From Beijerinckiaceae bacterium (lineage in GTDB: Bacteria; Pseudomonadota; Alphaproteobacteria; Rhizobiales; Beijerinckiaceae): 38,128 bases of DNA. Position numbers and translations under genes: made by a program. The stretch is from NCBI GenBank assembly GCA_947478455.1, contig CANJWR010000022.1, forward strand, positions 1-38,128. Direction: 5' to 3'. The notes below the pieces were generated by a model. The model was given only the letters and a program-made list of their open reading frames with translations, searched no databases and was not told where the DNA came from. Each line of letters begins with the position of its first letter. Position 1 is the first letter of the stretch. Below, piece by piece: positions 1-8,586 of this stretch.

Positions 1-111
1 CTGCAGCCGATCCAGTTGAATTGTTTCGCGACCGTCCGAATATTGTCTAGGTTCTGCACATCCTGCATGGCGCAATGGATCGCGAACGTCAGCTATTCCC
101 CGATCAGTAAT

Positions 112-1347
112 CTACTTCATCGGCCCACTCACCAGCCGCAGCACGAACGGCACAGCCGCCAGCAGCATCGCCGTAAAACCCGCCGCCTGCATGCCGAACA
201 CCTCGATCAGCGGACCGGTGGTGAAGGCAGCGAAAACTGTCACGCCCCCCGCAAAACTGTCATTGACCCCGATGGCGCGGCCGCGCTGTTCGGTCGGCGC
301 ATGGTCGGCGATGAAGGCGGTGGCGGCGACGTTTGCCGCCGCCCAGCCGATGCCGACCAGAAATGTGCCCATCGTGACCGTCACGATGCCCGAAGTGTAA
401 GCCACCAGACCCGCCCCGATCAGCGACACAAACACGCCCGGAAACATCACCTGCGACCGGCCAAATCGATCCGCCAGCCTGCCGATGGGGATCGTGAAGG
501 CAAACATGCCGGCCGAGTGAAACGTGTGCGAAATCGCGATCGACGTCAGCGAATGGCCGTGGTGGTGCAGCACCAGTGAGGTCAGCACCATCACGATGCT
601 CATGTTGCCCGTGGCGGCGCAGTTCGACAGGATCGCCAGCCGGATCGACGGATTGGCCAGAAGCTGGCGCGCGCTGAATTTCTGTCCAGTCGCGGCAGGC
701 TTGGCGCGCTCCACCGGCTTGTAGTCCGGCCAGTATTTCTGAAGGTTCATGCCGATCTCTTTCGGATCGGGATTCACAAACGTCACGATGCACATGCCGA
801 ACAGGATCAAAATCGGCAGGAAAAACCATGGCAGGCCCAGCGGATCCTGATTGATCCGCGTTCCCAGCCATCCGGCGACGCTCACCATCACCGGGCTCAG
901 AATCAGCCCGAACAGCGAGCCCAACGCCAGATAGCCCAGCCCCTGCGCGCGCATCTGGGGCGGGAACATGTCGGTGACGCCGACGCGCATCTGCTGCGCG
1001 CCGTTCATGCCCATCCCGAAACACAGCAACCCGACGACGAACATCAGCGGGCTCTTCAACACCATCGAAAAGCCCAGCAGAATGCAGCCGATCAGCGCCA
1101 GAGTGAGACCCAGAAAAATGCCGCGCTTGCGCCCGTAGGCGTCCGTCACGCGGCCCATCGGATAGGACACCAGAAAGCGGCTCAATCCCACCAGCCCTAC
1201 CGACAATCCCGCCAGACTGGCCGAGCCGGTCAGGCTCATCACCATCAGGGGCCCGAAGCCGTAGGAGAACTGCATCCCCGCGCCGGTGAAGGATTGCGAC
1301 AACGAAAACAGCGCCACATTGCGCTTGATGAGCGAGGGAACTTTCAC
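112..1347 (-). CDS. MFS transporter (drug/metabolite exporter type)
   Basis: A 411-residue, very hydrophobic protein with about twelve predicted membrane segments, the usual size of a major facilitator superfamily permease. The loop after the second membrane segment has the MFS motif A shape (PMGRVTDAYGRKRG), and the second half repeats it as GRLADRFGRS, which shows the two six-helix halves. It should sit in the inner membrane and move a small molecule by proton exchange; the substrate cannot be read from sequence. The start is a GTG preceded at a distance by a weak AAGAGA. The alpha/beta hydrolase lies upstream on the same strand 56 bases away, so the two may be co-transcribed. The 111 bases to its left hold no recognisable gene. 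Confidence 0.9.
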   Translation of the reverse strand: MKVPSLIKRNVALFSLSQSFTGAGMQFSYGFGPLMVMSLTGSASLAGLSVGLVGLSRFLVSYPMGRVTDAYGRKRGIFLGLTLALIGCILLGFSMVLKSPLMFVVGLLCFGMGMNGAQQMRVGVTDMFPPQMRAQGLGYLALGSLFGLILSPVMVSVAGWLGTRINQDPLGLPWFFLPILILFGMCIVTFVNPDPKEIGMNLQKYWPDYKPVERAKPAATGQKFSARQLLANPSIRLAILSNCAATGNMSIVMVLTSLVLHHHGHSLTSIAISHTFHSAGMFAFTIPIGRLADRFGRSQVMFPGVFVSLIGAGLVAYTSGIVTVTMGTFLVGIGWAAANVAATAFIADHAPTEQRGRAIGVNDSFAGGVTVFAAFTTGPLIEVFGMQAAGFTAMLLAAVPFVLRLVSGPMK

Positions 1348-1403
1348 AGGGCTGTTTTCTCTTGGGTCTGGAATCGGCGGGCGGGATTGAAATGCTTGTA
1401 GCC

Positions 1404-2279
1404 CTACCCCCGCTCCTCCACAAACCGCAGAATGCGCGGCGCGAGCCAGGCGCTCAGACTGCCCGCCTCGTCCATCGGGTCCGACACGAAATAGTGGCCG
1501 GCCCCCTGAACCATCAGGCGGCGCGTGTAGAATCCGGCGAGTTTCAGGGCGGTGTGGAAATTGTCGGTCTGGCTGCGGTCCACCACATCATCTTCTGTTC
1601 CGTGGACGAGCAGAAACGACGGCCCTGTCCGGCCGGTCTCCACGTAGCTTTGAGGCGAGGCGTCGAAATAGGCGCGACGATTCTGCATGGGAGCAAAACC
1701 CATAAGCCGCTGCACAATATGGTCATTGGGCCGGATCGGCTGATCGTGCATCCATTGGCCGACGAGATCGTAAACCCCGTAATTGCCGATCACGCAGCGG
1801 ACTTTTGTGGAGATTTGCCGGAAGGGATCGTCCGGGCAGGCAGTTGCAAAAACAGGATCGTCGCCCGCCAGCGCCACCAGCGCCGACAGATGGCCGCCGG
1901 CTGAATCGCCCATGATCGAAACACGCTCGGGGTCGACGCCAAGTTCATCCGCCCGGCCTTTCAGAAACTGCACCGCCGCCCGCGCATCCAGAATACATTC
2001 TGGCCATGCCTTCCGGTCCGGCTTCGAGAACCGGTAGGCGATGGCGAACACCGCGCAGCCGCGCGCCGCCAGCCATGGCCCCAGATGCTGAAAACTGTCG
2101 GGCGAACCCGCCTGCCATCCACCGCCGTGCATCGCCACGATGACCCGATGCGGCCCCGGTTCGGCTGGCCGCCACAAATGTCCCTTGAGGGAAACCCCGT
2201 CATGGCGGGCATATTCGAGATCATGCCTCACCGCGACGGCTGACAGATCGATGGCTCCAGCCAATCGCGACGGGGACAT
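1404..2279 (-). CDS. alpha/beta hydrolase (HSL/esterase-lipase type)
   Basis: A 291-residue alpha/beta-hydrolase-fold esterase. The oxyanion-hole motif appears as MHGGGW, the nucleophile elbow as GDSAGG, the acid as HGTEDD, and the catalytic histidine as GAGHYF near the C-terminus. This is the layout of the hormone-sensitive-lipase/carboxylesterase group; kynurenine formamidase-like proteins look similar, so the natural substrate is open. No signal peptide is visible, so it should be cytoplasmic. The ATG start has a strong AAGGAG ribosome site. The gene is transcribed away from the MarR regulator to its right, and that regulator is the obvious candidate to control it and the MFS exporter downstream. 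The ester-hydrolase-plus-exporter pairing is an inference from position. Confidence 0.88.
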   Translation of the reverse strand: MSPSRLAGAIDLSAVAVRHDLEYARHDGVSLKGHLWRPAEPGPHRVIVAMHGGGWQAGSPDSFQHLGPWLAARGCAVFAIAYRFSKPDRKAWPECILDARAAVQFLKGRADELGVDPERVSIMGDSAGGHLSALVALAGDDPVFATACPDDPFRQISTKVRCVIGNYGVYDLVGQWMHDQPIRPNDHIVQRLMGFAPMQNRRAYFDASPQSYVETGRTGPSFLLVHGTEDDVVDRSQTDNFHTALKLAGFYTRRLMVQGAGHYFVSDPMDEAGSLSAWLAPRILRFVEERG

Positions 2280-2429
2280 GTGGGCTCCTTAAAACGGGAC
2301 GACGCGATGATCGCAGCAGCCCCAGTCCGGCGCAACCGGAACAGCTCAAGTCACTCGACAGATTACCTTGAGCGTGACAATTGGAGGCAATCTGTGAAGA
2401 TTGTCGGGCTTCAGACCATGGCGCGCCTT

Positions 2430-2452
2430 CGACAAATGATATATCGTCGATA
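2430..2452. promoter_or_regulatory. candidate MarR operator in divergent intergenic region
   Basis: The gap between the hydrolase (leftward) and the MarR gene (rightward) contains two overlapping short palindromes: GATATATC at 2438-2445 and TATCG-T-CGATA at 2442-2452. Outer CGAC/GTCG arms also lie around them. MarR dimers typically bind AT-rich palindromes of about this size in such divergent gaps. No other symmetric element stands out in 2280-2550. Assignment is by position and symmetry only. Confidence 0.35.
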
Positions 2453-2550
2453 CCAATGCGGAATGGCGTCATAACCCATTGCAGAGTCCCTATTTTTTCA
2501 AAACTTCCGGCGTGCGTTTCACGCAACCCGGACGAACGAGCATAAACGGG

Positions 2551-3042
2551 ATGACCCAGAACACCCCAAAGGCGAACCTGCCCCGCCCGAAATTGCCGCA
2601 ACGGCCGTCCCGTCCGTCTCCTGAGGCCATGCCCAACCCGGGTCTGGTTGTGGCGATTTCACGCGCCTTCCACATCACGTCCGCGGCCTTTGAAAAGCAT
2701 GTCGGCCGGTCGCTCACGCAATGGCGCATCCTGTACCTGCTCAGCCGCGCCGGCGCATCGACGCAGAAATATCTGACACAGGTCACCCGGCTTGATGCAG
2801 GCTCCATCACCCGCGCGGCTCAGGCGATGGAGGAAGAGGGTCTTCTCACTCGCATCCAGCATCCAACCGACAACCGCCTGCGCCTTGCCGAATTGACCGA
2901 AAAAGGTCGACAGGAATTCGAGGCGGTTCTCCGGAAGCGCGAAGTCCTGATGAAACAAATGCTGGGCGACGTTTCAGAAGAAGATCTTACCCATCTGGAA
3001 CGCATCCTGACGCAGATCGAGACCAATCTGACCGAAGGCTGA
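2551..3042 (+). CDS. MarR family transcriptional regulator
   Basis: About 163 residues from the ATG chosen here, a normal MarR length. The winged-helix DNA-binding region is clear: LTQWRILYLLSRAG starts the helices, followed by the recognition-helix stretch SITRAAQAMEEEGLL and the wing with the typical DNR (HPTDNRLRLAELTEKG). The C-terminal helix would form the dimer interface. The first ~26 residues are proline-rich and probably disordered. The frame stays open to a TTG at 2479, but the ATG at 2551 gives a normal length; its ribosome site is poor, so the start is uncertain. It sits divergent to an esterase and upstream of the split chromate-type transporter, and probably represses one or both. 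Confidence 0.88.
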   Translation: MTQNTPKANLPRPKLPQRPSRPSPEAMPNPGLVVAISRAFHITSAAFEKHVGRSLTQWRILYLLSRAGASTQKYLTQVTRLDAGSITRAAQAMEEEGLLTRIQHPTDNRLRLAELTEKGRQEFEAVLRKREVLMKQMLGDVSEEDLTHLERILTQIETNLTEG

Positions 3043-3135
3043 CAATCTGACCTGATATGTCAGCGCGCAATTTGCGCGCCAGTGTTTCGACGCCTAGAAG
3101 TCTTCCGGATTGGACATCGAAATTCCGGAGGAATC

Positions 3136-3690
3136 ATGGAGGCGAAAGCCGCGCGCGTCCCGCTGCTGGATATTTTCCGCTGCTTCTTCTGGATCGGCCT
3201 GTTCAGCTTCGGCGGCGGCCTGATGCCGTGGATTCAGCGCGAGGTCACGTCGCGCGGCTGGATGACCGATAAGGAATTCTTCCCCGGAATGGCGCTTGCT
3301 CAAGTGTTGCCGGGCGTCAATTCAACCAACATTTCCGTCTATGTCGGACAGCATCTGCGCGGCGCTGCCGGAGCGGCAGTGGCGCTCGGCGCCATGCTGG
3401 CGGCTCCGTTCATTCTGGTTCTGGTGGCTGCGGTCTCGTACAAGATCGTGCTGGGCGTTCCGGCCATTCAGGCAGCCATGGCGGGCGTCGCGGCAGCGGC
3501 CATCGGAATGCTTCTGAAAACCGCGATGTCGAGCGTACAGGCGGTGCCGCGCGCAGTAGCGCCCATCTCGGTGATGATCGCCACATTCGTCGCCATCGCG
3601 GTCTTCCACTTCTCACTCGTAACGGTCGTGCTGGTGGCGACGCCGATCAGCGTGCTGCTCGCCTGGCCGCGAGGCAATAATGATGCGTGA
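3136..3690 (+). CDS. chromate transporter family protein, N-terminal-type half
   Basis: A 184-residue membrane protein of the CHR (chromate ion transporter) family, short-chain form. Family signs are FSFGGG in the first membrane segment, the following W-x-Q-x-x-V pattern, and a central AQVLPGVNSTN motif corresponding to the conserved proline-glycine motif of the family. The start at ATG has a good GGAGGA site; longer upstream reading is not needed. It overlaps the next gene by 11 bases. Short CHR proteins encoded as adjacent pairs are known to work together (for example the Chr3N/Chr3C pair of Bacillus). Chromate is only the reference substrate; sulfate or organic anions are equally possible here. 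Confidence 0.85.
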   Translation: MEAKAARVPLLDIFRCFFWIGLFSFGGGLMPWIQREVTSRGWMTDKEFFPGMALAQVLPGVNSTNISVYVGQHLRGAAGAAVALGAMLAAPFILVLVAAVSYKIVLGVPAIQAAMAGVAAAAIGMLLKTAMSSVQAVPRAVAPISVMIATFVAIAVFHFSLVTVVLVATPISVLLAWPRGNNDA

Positions 3691-4225
3691 CGACAGCAAT
3701 CTACTGGGCCTGATTGTCGTCCTGGCGCCGCTCTCGCTGGCCAGCGTTGGCGGCGCCACGGCGATCTACGCGCCACTGCAACACGAGGCGGTCGAACTGC
3801 GACAGTGGGTGACGCCGCAGGAATTTCTCGACTATTTCGCCATCATGCGCTTTACGCCCGGCCCGAGTTCACTGCTCGGCGCATTGATTGGCTGGAAGAT
3901 TGCCGGGTTCTGGGGTGCGCTGGTGGCGACGCTGTCGCTTTACATCCCATCTTCATTGCTCTGCTACGCGGCGGCCCGGACATGGCACAAGTTCCGCGGC
4001 CGTCCCTGGCATACGGCCACGGAGCGCGGCCTGTTGCCGGTGGCGGCGGGTCTTGTTTGCGCGGGCGTGCTGGCGCTGTTTCAGCTCAGCGGCGGCGACC
4101 TCAAGGTCGGCGGCGTCATAGTCGGCGTGGCGATTGCGCTGACGCTGTTCAGGAAATTGAATCCGATGTTCCTGCTGATCGCAGGCGCGATCGTGTTCGA
4201 ACTGGTGTTCCTCGCGGGGATTTAG
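3680..4225 (+). CDS. chromate transporter family protein, C-terminal-type half
   Basis: A 181-residue membrane protein, the second short-chain CHR domain. It has LASVGGATAIYAPL in the first membrane segment (the family's F/S-x-G-G position) and FTPGPSSLLGALIGW as the conserved PGP motif, then four or more further hydrophobic segments. Its start lies inside the last codons of the preceding gene, so translation is probably coupled and the two halves likely form a heterodimer equivalent to one long ChrA. A cupin gene follows after 112 bases. Confidence 0.85.
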   Translation: MMRDDSNLLGLIVVLAPLSLASVGGATAIYAPLQHEAVELRQWVTPQEFLDYFAIMRFTPGPSSLLGALIGWKIAGFWGALVATLSLYIPSSLLCYAAARTWHKFRGRPWHTATERGLLPVAAGLVCAGVLALFQLSGGDLKVGGVIVGVAIALTLFRKLNPMFLLIAGAIVFELVFLAGI

Positions 4226-4337
4226 GGACATCATTTCTTGCGCTGGCCAGCCAGCCATGTAAGCTTCTGACTACAAGATTTCGTGCATCTTCACAGGTGC
4301 GCAGAACTCAGACAACGACACCCCGGGGAGGCATTCC

Positions 4338-4877
4338 ATGAACATCAACGTACCCGTCCAGAAGGGCCCCACCAACACCCCGATCGGCACGACCGGCGCA
4401 TCCATGTTTTCGATGCACGGCACGCCGCTGCTGTCAGACGGCGCATCCTACGACGGTCTGGCGGCGGCGGAGAATCTATGGCTTTCGTTGAAGGTCTATT
4501 CGAGCGGCGGCGAGAACGCCTTCCATGCTCACACGCAGGAAGACCATGCCTTTGTGGTCATGCAGGGCCGCGGCACTTTCCATTTCCCGGATGGCTCAAC
4601 GCAGGATGTCATTCAGTTTCAGGGCATCATGCTCCCGAAGGGCGTCAACTATCGCTTTGAGGCGGATGAAGCCGAAAATCTCGTTCTGCTCCGCATCGGC
4701 GCCGCCCAGCGCAAGACAGAAGGCGTGGCGCCCCTGTCGAAGCGCGGCTCGCCCGCCGAACTGAAGGGCACGGTCTTCGATCTCGACGGATCCGAGAAGG
4801 ACGCCAAGGCGGCCAAAACCGGCACGCCGTCGCGTCCGATCGTTCCCATTCCGGGCCGCTTCTTCCCCAACGGCTAA
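4338..4877 (+). CDS. cupin domain protein
   Basis: A 179-residue soluble protein with one cupin beta-barrel. The metal-binding motif 1 is seen as H63-A-H65-T-Q-E68-D-H70 within GENAFHAHTQEDHAF; motif 2 is in the region PKGVNYRFEADE, where the usual histidine is not obvious. The C-terminal ~45 residues are rich in lysine, proline and alanine and end outside the barrel. A strong GGGGAGG precedes the ATG. Single-domain cupins in catabolic clusters are often small dioxygenases, isomerases or metabolite sensors; the reaction here cannot be told. It is followed, after 128 bases, by the TctC-type binding protein on the same strand. Confidence 0.82.
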   Translation: MNINVPVQKGPTNTPIGTTGASMFSMHGTPLLSDGASYDGLAAAENLWLSLKVYSSGGENAFHAHTQEDHAFVVMQGRGTFHFPDGSTQDVIQFQGIMLPKGVNYRFEADEAENLVLLRIGAAQRKTEGVAPLSKRGSPAELKGTVFDLDGSEKDAKAAKTGTPSRPIVPIPGRFFPNG

Positions 4878-5005
4878 CAGGTCTCGCGCGCTTTTCAGCG
4901 ACATAGACGCGCCGGGGGAACCGCCGGCGCGTGTTCATAAAATCGCGATCCGAAAATCGGACGCAACACACATCGACAAGAACGAAAGTTCTTCCGGGAG
5001 GTAAC

Positions 5006-6016
5006 ATGATGCGTAATAAAATCTTGCGCCACGCCATCGCCCTGATGACGGGCCTGGCGGGCATGTCCGGAATGGCGGTGGCCCAGAAGGCCCCGACAGT
5101 CACGATCTTTGTGGGCTCGTCCACGGGTGGTCTTTACGATCTCACCGGGCGTCTGTGGGCGCGCCATCTGGGCCGTTTCCTGCCGGGCGAGCCAACGGTC
5201 GTGGTCCAGAACATGCCCGGCGCTGGCGGACTTTCGGCCACCAACCACATTTACAACCTCGCCCCGAAGGACGGCACCGCGCTCGGCGTCACCAATGCGG
5301 CGGCCGTGATGCTGGCCCTGTTCAACGACCCCGCAGCACGTTTTGACCCGCGCAAGTTCGCATGGATCGGCGGCCGCTCGACCGAAACGGCCGTCTGCGC
5401 GTTCTGGCACACATCCAAGCCGAAGACCTTCGAGGATTTGCAGAAGTCCGAGGTGGTGGTCGGCAGTTCTGGACCCGGCGCGCGCTCGTACAATCACGCC
5501 ATCATGTTCAACGCCATGCTGGGGACGAAATTTCGCAACATCAGCGGCTATCCGGGCGGCGCAGAAATGTCGCTCGCCATGGAACGCGGCGAGATCGACG
5601 GCGAGTGCGGCTGGTCGTGGGGGTCACTGAAAAGCCGCACGGCAGAATGGCTGCGCGACGGGAAACTGAAAATTCTCGCCCAAGCCGCGCTGAAAAAGAG
5701 CCCCGATCTGCCCAATGTCCCGCTCGCGCTCGATCTTGCGCCGACGAACGAAGCCCGCTCGGTGATGGAAGTGCTGCTTACCGACACGCTGCTCGCCTGG
5801 CCGCTCGTCGCGCCGCCAGGACTTCCGGATGAAAAGGTCGCGCAACTCCGCGCGGCCTTCAACGCCATGATGTCCGATCCCGAAACGCTTAAGGACGCTG
5901 CGCGCAGCCAACTCGACGTGGACATCGTGCGCGGTGAGGAAATGCAGGACATCGTGGGCCGCGTCTTCGCACTGCCGCCAGATTTGATCGCGCAAGCCAA
6001 GGCGATCTTCAAATAA
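5006..6016 (+). CDS. tripartite tricarboxylate transporter (TctC/Bug) substrate-binding protein
   Basis: A 336-residue periplasmic solute-binding protein of the TctC/Bug family. Residues 1-26 are a clear signal peptide (basic n-region, hydrophobic core, AVA-Q cleavage site). The mature part starts with the family pattern of a beta strand plus glycine-rich loop (VGSSTGGLYD), then VVVQNMPGAGGL, the hallmark PGAGG loop that holds a carboxylate of the ligand. The Met pair at 5006 is chosen because GGGAGG lies seven bases upstream; an earlier ATG at 4931 would bury the signal peptide. No TctA or TctB membrane genes are in the window, so it is an orphan receptor that must work with permeases elsewhere or as a sensor. 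The amidohydrolase follows 64 bases later. Confidence 0.9.
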   Translation: MMRNKILRHAIALMTGLAGMSGMAVAQKAPTVTIFVGSSTGGLYDLTGRLWARHLGRFLPGEPTVVVQNMPGAGGLSATNHIYNLAPKDGTALGVTNAAAVMLALFNDPAARFDPRKFAWIGGRSTETAVCAFWHTSKPKTFEDLQKSEVVVGSSGPGARSYNHAIMFNAMLGTKFRNISGYPGGAEMSLAMERGEIDGECGWSWGSLKSRTAEWLRDGKLKILAQAALKKSPDLPNVPLALDLAPTNEARSVMEVLLTDTLLAWPLVAPPGLPDEKVAQLRAAFNAMMSDPETLKDAARSQLDVDIVRGEEMQDIVGRVFALPPDLIAQAKAIFK

Positions 6017-6080
6017 TAGAACCCATCAGTCGAATTCGCCGCCGCAGTTCCTGCACGGCCTTCATCGGAGACCAGCATAT

Positions 6081-7187
6081 ATGGAACCCTCATTCGTAGC
6101 CGAGGCCAAATTCGCCGGCCTGTCGGACATGCAATCAGCCGCCTGGCCGCGCCGCACGCTCGCCGGCGTCATGCTCGATCCGGATGTCGCTGCCAGAATG
6201 CCGAAGATGATTTCAACGGACGCCCACGTCATGGAGCCGGACGAATTGTGGCGCGAATTGCCCAAGTGTCTGCAGGAACATCTTCCGAAAGTAGCGTTCC
6301 GCAACTCGCCGCCCGGAGCAACCGATCCGCTTCTGCGTCTGCAGGATCAGGAGACCGACGGCGTCGAGGCCGAAGTGCTGTTTCCCAATTACGGCATGGC
6401 GCTGTTCGGCATCGAGCACGTGGAGACACAGCAGGAATCGTTCAAACTTTACAACGATTGGATCAGCAATTTCTGCAAGACTGCGCCGAAGAACTTTTAC
6501 GGCGTGCCCTGCGTGTCGGTGTACGATATCGACGCCGGGATCAAGGAAATGCATCGCGGTCACGACATGGGCCTCAAGGGCGCTATGCTCTGGCAGGTGC
6601 CGGACCCGCGCCTGCCCTTCACCGATCCGCATTACGAAAAGCTCTGGGCCGCATGCGCAGAAGCAAACCAGCCCGTCATCTGCCACATCCTCACCGGCCA
6701 TTCCTACACGAAGGGCGGCATGGCTGCGCGCGGGCGCGAGCGCATCCGTAACGCCGTCAACCGCAAGCAGGACGATTCCGCCAACACACTGTTCGATTTC
6801 ATTTTCTCGGGCGCCTTCGACCGGCATCCAAATTTGAAATTGCTACTGGCGGAGAGCGAGATTGGCTGGCTGCCCTTCCTGCTGCAACAATGGGATTATT
6901 ATTTCGAGCGCTTCCGCAACACCGACGATCTGCCGATCAGCCGCCGCCCCAGCGAAATCTTCAACGAGCACGTCTATGGCACGTTCCTCGAAGATTATGT
7001 GGGCACCCGCGCCTTCCCGTGGTGGGGCTCCAACAATTGCATGTGGTCGAACGACTACCCGCATTTCAACATGACCTTCCCGCATTCGCGCGAGAATGTT
7101 GAATACCACCTGCAGGGCCTGGACGAAGCCAAGCGCAAGCTGTTGACGCGCGACAATGCGATCAAGCTGTTCGGGCTGGACCGGTAG
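6081..7187 (+). CDS. amidohydrolase family 2 protein (metal-dependent TIM-barrel hydrolase/decarboxylase)
   Basis: A 368-residue protein of the amidohydrolase-2 group (PF04909; relatives include ACMSD and gamma-resorcylate decarboxylase). Metal and active-site positions are visible as TDAHVMEP after strand 1, CHILTGHS near the middle, LLLAESEIGWLPFLL, and WSNDYPHFN near the C-terminus, where the aspartate is the catalytic acid/base in the family. The usual HxH of strand 1 is DAH here. Members hydrolyse amides or decarboxylate aromatic acids; the reaction is not fixed. The start at 6081 has GGAGA about ten bases upstream; a Met at residue 31 is an alternative. It closes the cupin-TctC cluster and is followed by a perfect hairpin. 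A second family member is found at 23851-25077. Confidence 0.88.
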   Translation: MEPSFVAEAKFAGLSDMQSAAWPRRTLAGVMLDPDVAARMPKMISTDAHVMEPDELWRELPKCLQEHLPKVAFRNSPPGATDPLLRLQDQETDGVEAEVLFPNYGMALFGIEHVETQQESFKLYNDWISNFCKTAPKNFYGVPCVSVYDIDAGIKEMHRGHDMGLKGAMLWQVPDPRLPFTDPHYEKLWAACAEANQPVICHILTGHSYTKGGMAARGRERIRNAVNRKQDDSANTLFDFIFSGAFDRHPNLKLLLAESEIGWLPFLLQQWDYYFERFRNTDDLPISRRPSEIFNEHVYGTFLEDYVGTRAFPWWGSNNCMWSNDYPHFNMTFPHSRENVEYHLQGLDEAKRKLLTRDNAIKLFGLDR

Positions 7188-7209
7188 TCCGTAATTCTTA
7201 GCCTTTCGA

Positions 7210-7235
7210 GCATGACCGGCTCTTGCCGGTCATGC
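7210..7235. terminator. perfect 10-bp hairpin between convergent genes
   Basis: GCATGACCGG and its exact reverse complement CCGGTCATGC enclose a six-base loop. It lies in the 57-base gap between the amidohydrolase and dgt, which converge. No T-run follows on either strand, so it may be a bidirectional or mRNA-end-protecting hairpin rather than a classic intrinsic terminator. Confidence 0.6.
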
Positions 7236-7244
7236 AGATTGGGC

Positions 7245-8486
7245 TCACCGCAAGTCAGGCGCATCGCCGAACAATCGCCGGTGTTCGCTCAGCGCAAACC
7301 TGTCGGTCATGCCGGCGATATAGTCGCAGACAATCCGGGCGCGATCCGCTTCGCTGCATTCAGTCGCCGCCTGCGCTCGTCCGCCGGGCAGCGTCGTCGG
7401 GTCTTCCATGAAGCGCCCAAACAGATGCTCCACCACGTCAGCCGCATTCCGGCGGATCACCACAATGGTCGGGTGACGATAGACGTTTGGAAACAGGAAC
7501 CCCTTGATGGCCTTGTCGGCGCGCTCCATCACGGGCGAAAAAGCCACCATGGCGCGCGCTTTTCCGCGCACGTCCGCTGCGCTCCTGCAGCCCGTCTCGC
7601 GCAGCCGCCGCAGGCTCTCGGCGATTACGTCTTCCACGAAACGCGTGATGAGCCGCCGGGTGATTTCGTGAATCGTACGCTGACGATCGAGGCCCGGATA
7701 CTGCGCCTCCACCTCACGCACAAGATCGCCCAGAAACTCGACCTGCCGCATGGCTTCGAAATCGATCAGGCCTGCTCTCAGAGCATCGTCAATGTCGTGA
7801 GTGTTGTAGGCGATGTCGTCGGCCAGCGCCGCCGTCTGCGCCTCGGCGCTGGCGTAGCTCCAGAGTTCGAGGGGCTGACGCAGATCATATTCGAGAATCT
7901 CTCCCGATATGCCCTTTTTTGCGTAGCGCGCCACCGGAGCGCCGTCGCGCGTCGTCATCGGGCCGTTGTGCTTCACCAGCCCTTCGAGCATCTCCCAGGT
8001 GAGGTTCAGCCCGTCGTAGCGCGCGTAGCGGCTTTCCAGCCGCGTGACGATGCGAAGCGCCTGTGCATTGTGGTCGAAGCCGCCCCAGCGCTCCATGCAG
8101 ACTTCCAGCACGTCCTCGCCAGTATGCCCGAAGGGCGTATGGCCAAGGTCGTGGGCGAGCGCGAGCGCTTCCGCCAGATCGTCGTCGAGCCCCAGCGACC
8201 TTGCAATCGAACGCGCAATCTGCGCCACCTCAATTGTATGCGTCAGCCGGGTGCGGAAGTGGTCGACCTCCAGGGGGACGAACACCTGAGTCTTGTGCGC
8301 CAACCGGCGAAACGCCGTCGAATGCACGATCCGGTCGCGGTCGCGCTGAAATTCGGTGCGGGTCGGCGAAGGAGACTCGGCAAAAAGCCGTCCACGCGTC
8401 TGGCGGAAATCCGTCGCCCATGGCGCGAGCGGCGGCGCAGGAATTGCTGGCAGAGTGACGGCGCTGGCCGCCGGGAATTCCGCCAT
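7245..8486 (-). CDS. dgt: deoxyguanosinetriphosphate triphosphohydrolase-like protein
   Basis: An HD-domain dNTP triphosphohydrolase, about 413 residues, close to the type-2 dGTPase-like proteins of alphaproteobacteria. The metal-binding residues are visible: histidine in TRLTHTIEV, the HD pair in LAHDLGHTPFGH, and a later aspartate in LADDIAYNTHDIDD. The motif STAFRRLAHKTQVF before the HD region is typical. It would hydrolyse dNTPs to nucleoside and triphosphate and so tune nucleotide pools. The ATG at 8486 is preferred because AAAGG lies seven bases before it; the ATG at 8501 has no ribosome site. It is divergent from the ErpA/IscA-type gene, an order common in Rhizobiales. Confidence 0.93.
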   Translation of the reverse strand: MAEFPAASAVTLPAIPAPPLAPWATDFRQTRGRLFAESPSPTRTEFQRDRDRIVHSTAFRRLAHKTQVFVPLEVDHFRTRLTHTIEVAQIARSIARSLGLDDDLAEALALAHDLGHTPFGHTGEDVLEVCMERWGGFDHNAQALRIVTRLESRYARYDGLNLTWEMLEGLVKHNGPMTTRDGAPVARYAKKGISGEILEYDLRQPLELWSYASAEAQTAALADDIAYNTHDIDDALRAGLIDFEAMRQVEFLGDLVREVEAQYPGLDRQRTIHEITRRLITRFVEDVIAESLRRLRETGCRSAADVRGKARAMVAFSPVMERADKAIKGFLFPNVYRHPTIVVIRRNAADVVEHLFGRFMEDPTTLPGGRAQAATECSEADRARIVCDYIAGMTDRFALSEHRRLFGDAPDLR

Positions 8487-8586
8487 CGGGCGGCCTTTCA
8501 TTGAAGGGTCACGCCGGGCGACTTATATCTGGATGACGAGTCGAGGCAAGTTTGCCCTTTACGCGACCCAACCGACTGGAGACCGC

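Noticed and set aside
1-111. Possible gene end at the left edge, and a PstI site (CTGCAG) as first six bases
   Set aside because: No reading frame with recognisable sequence; the site may be a clone boundary but nothing proves it.
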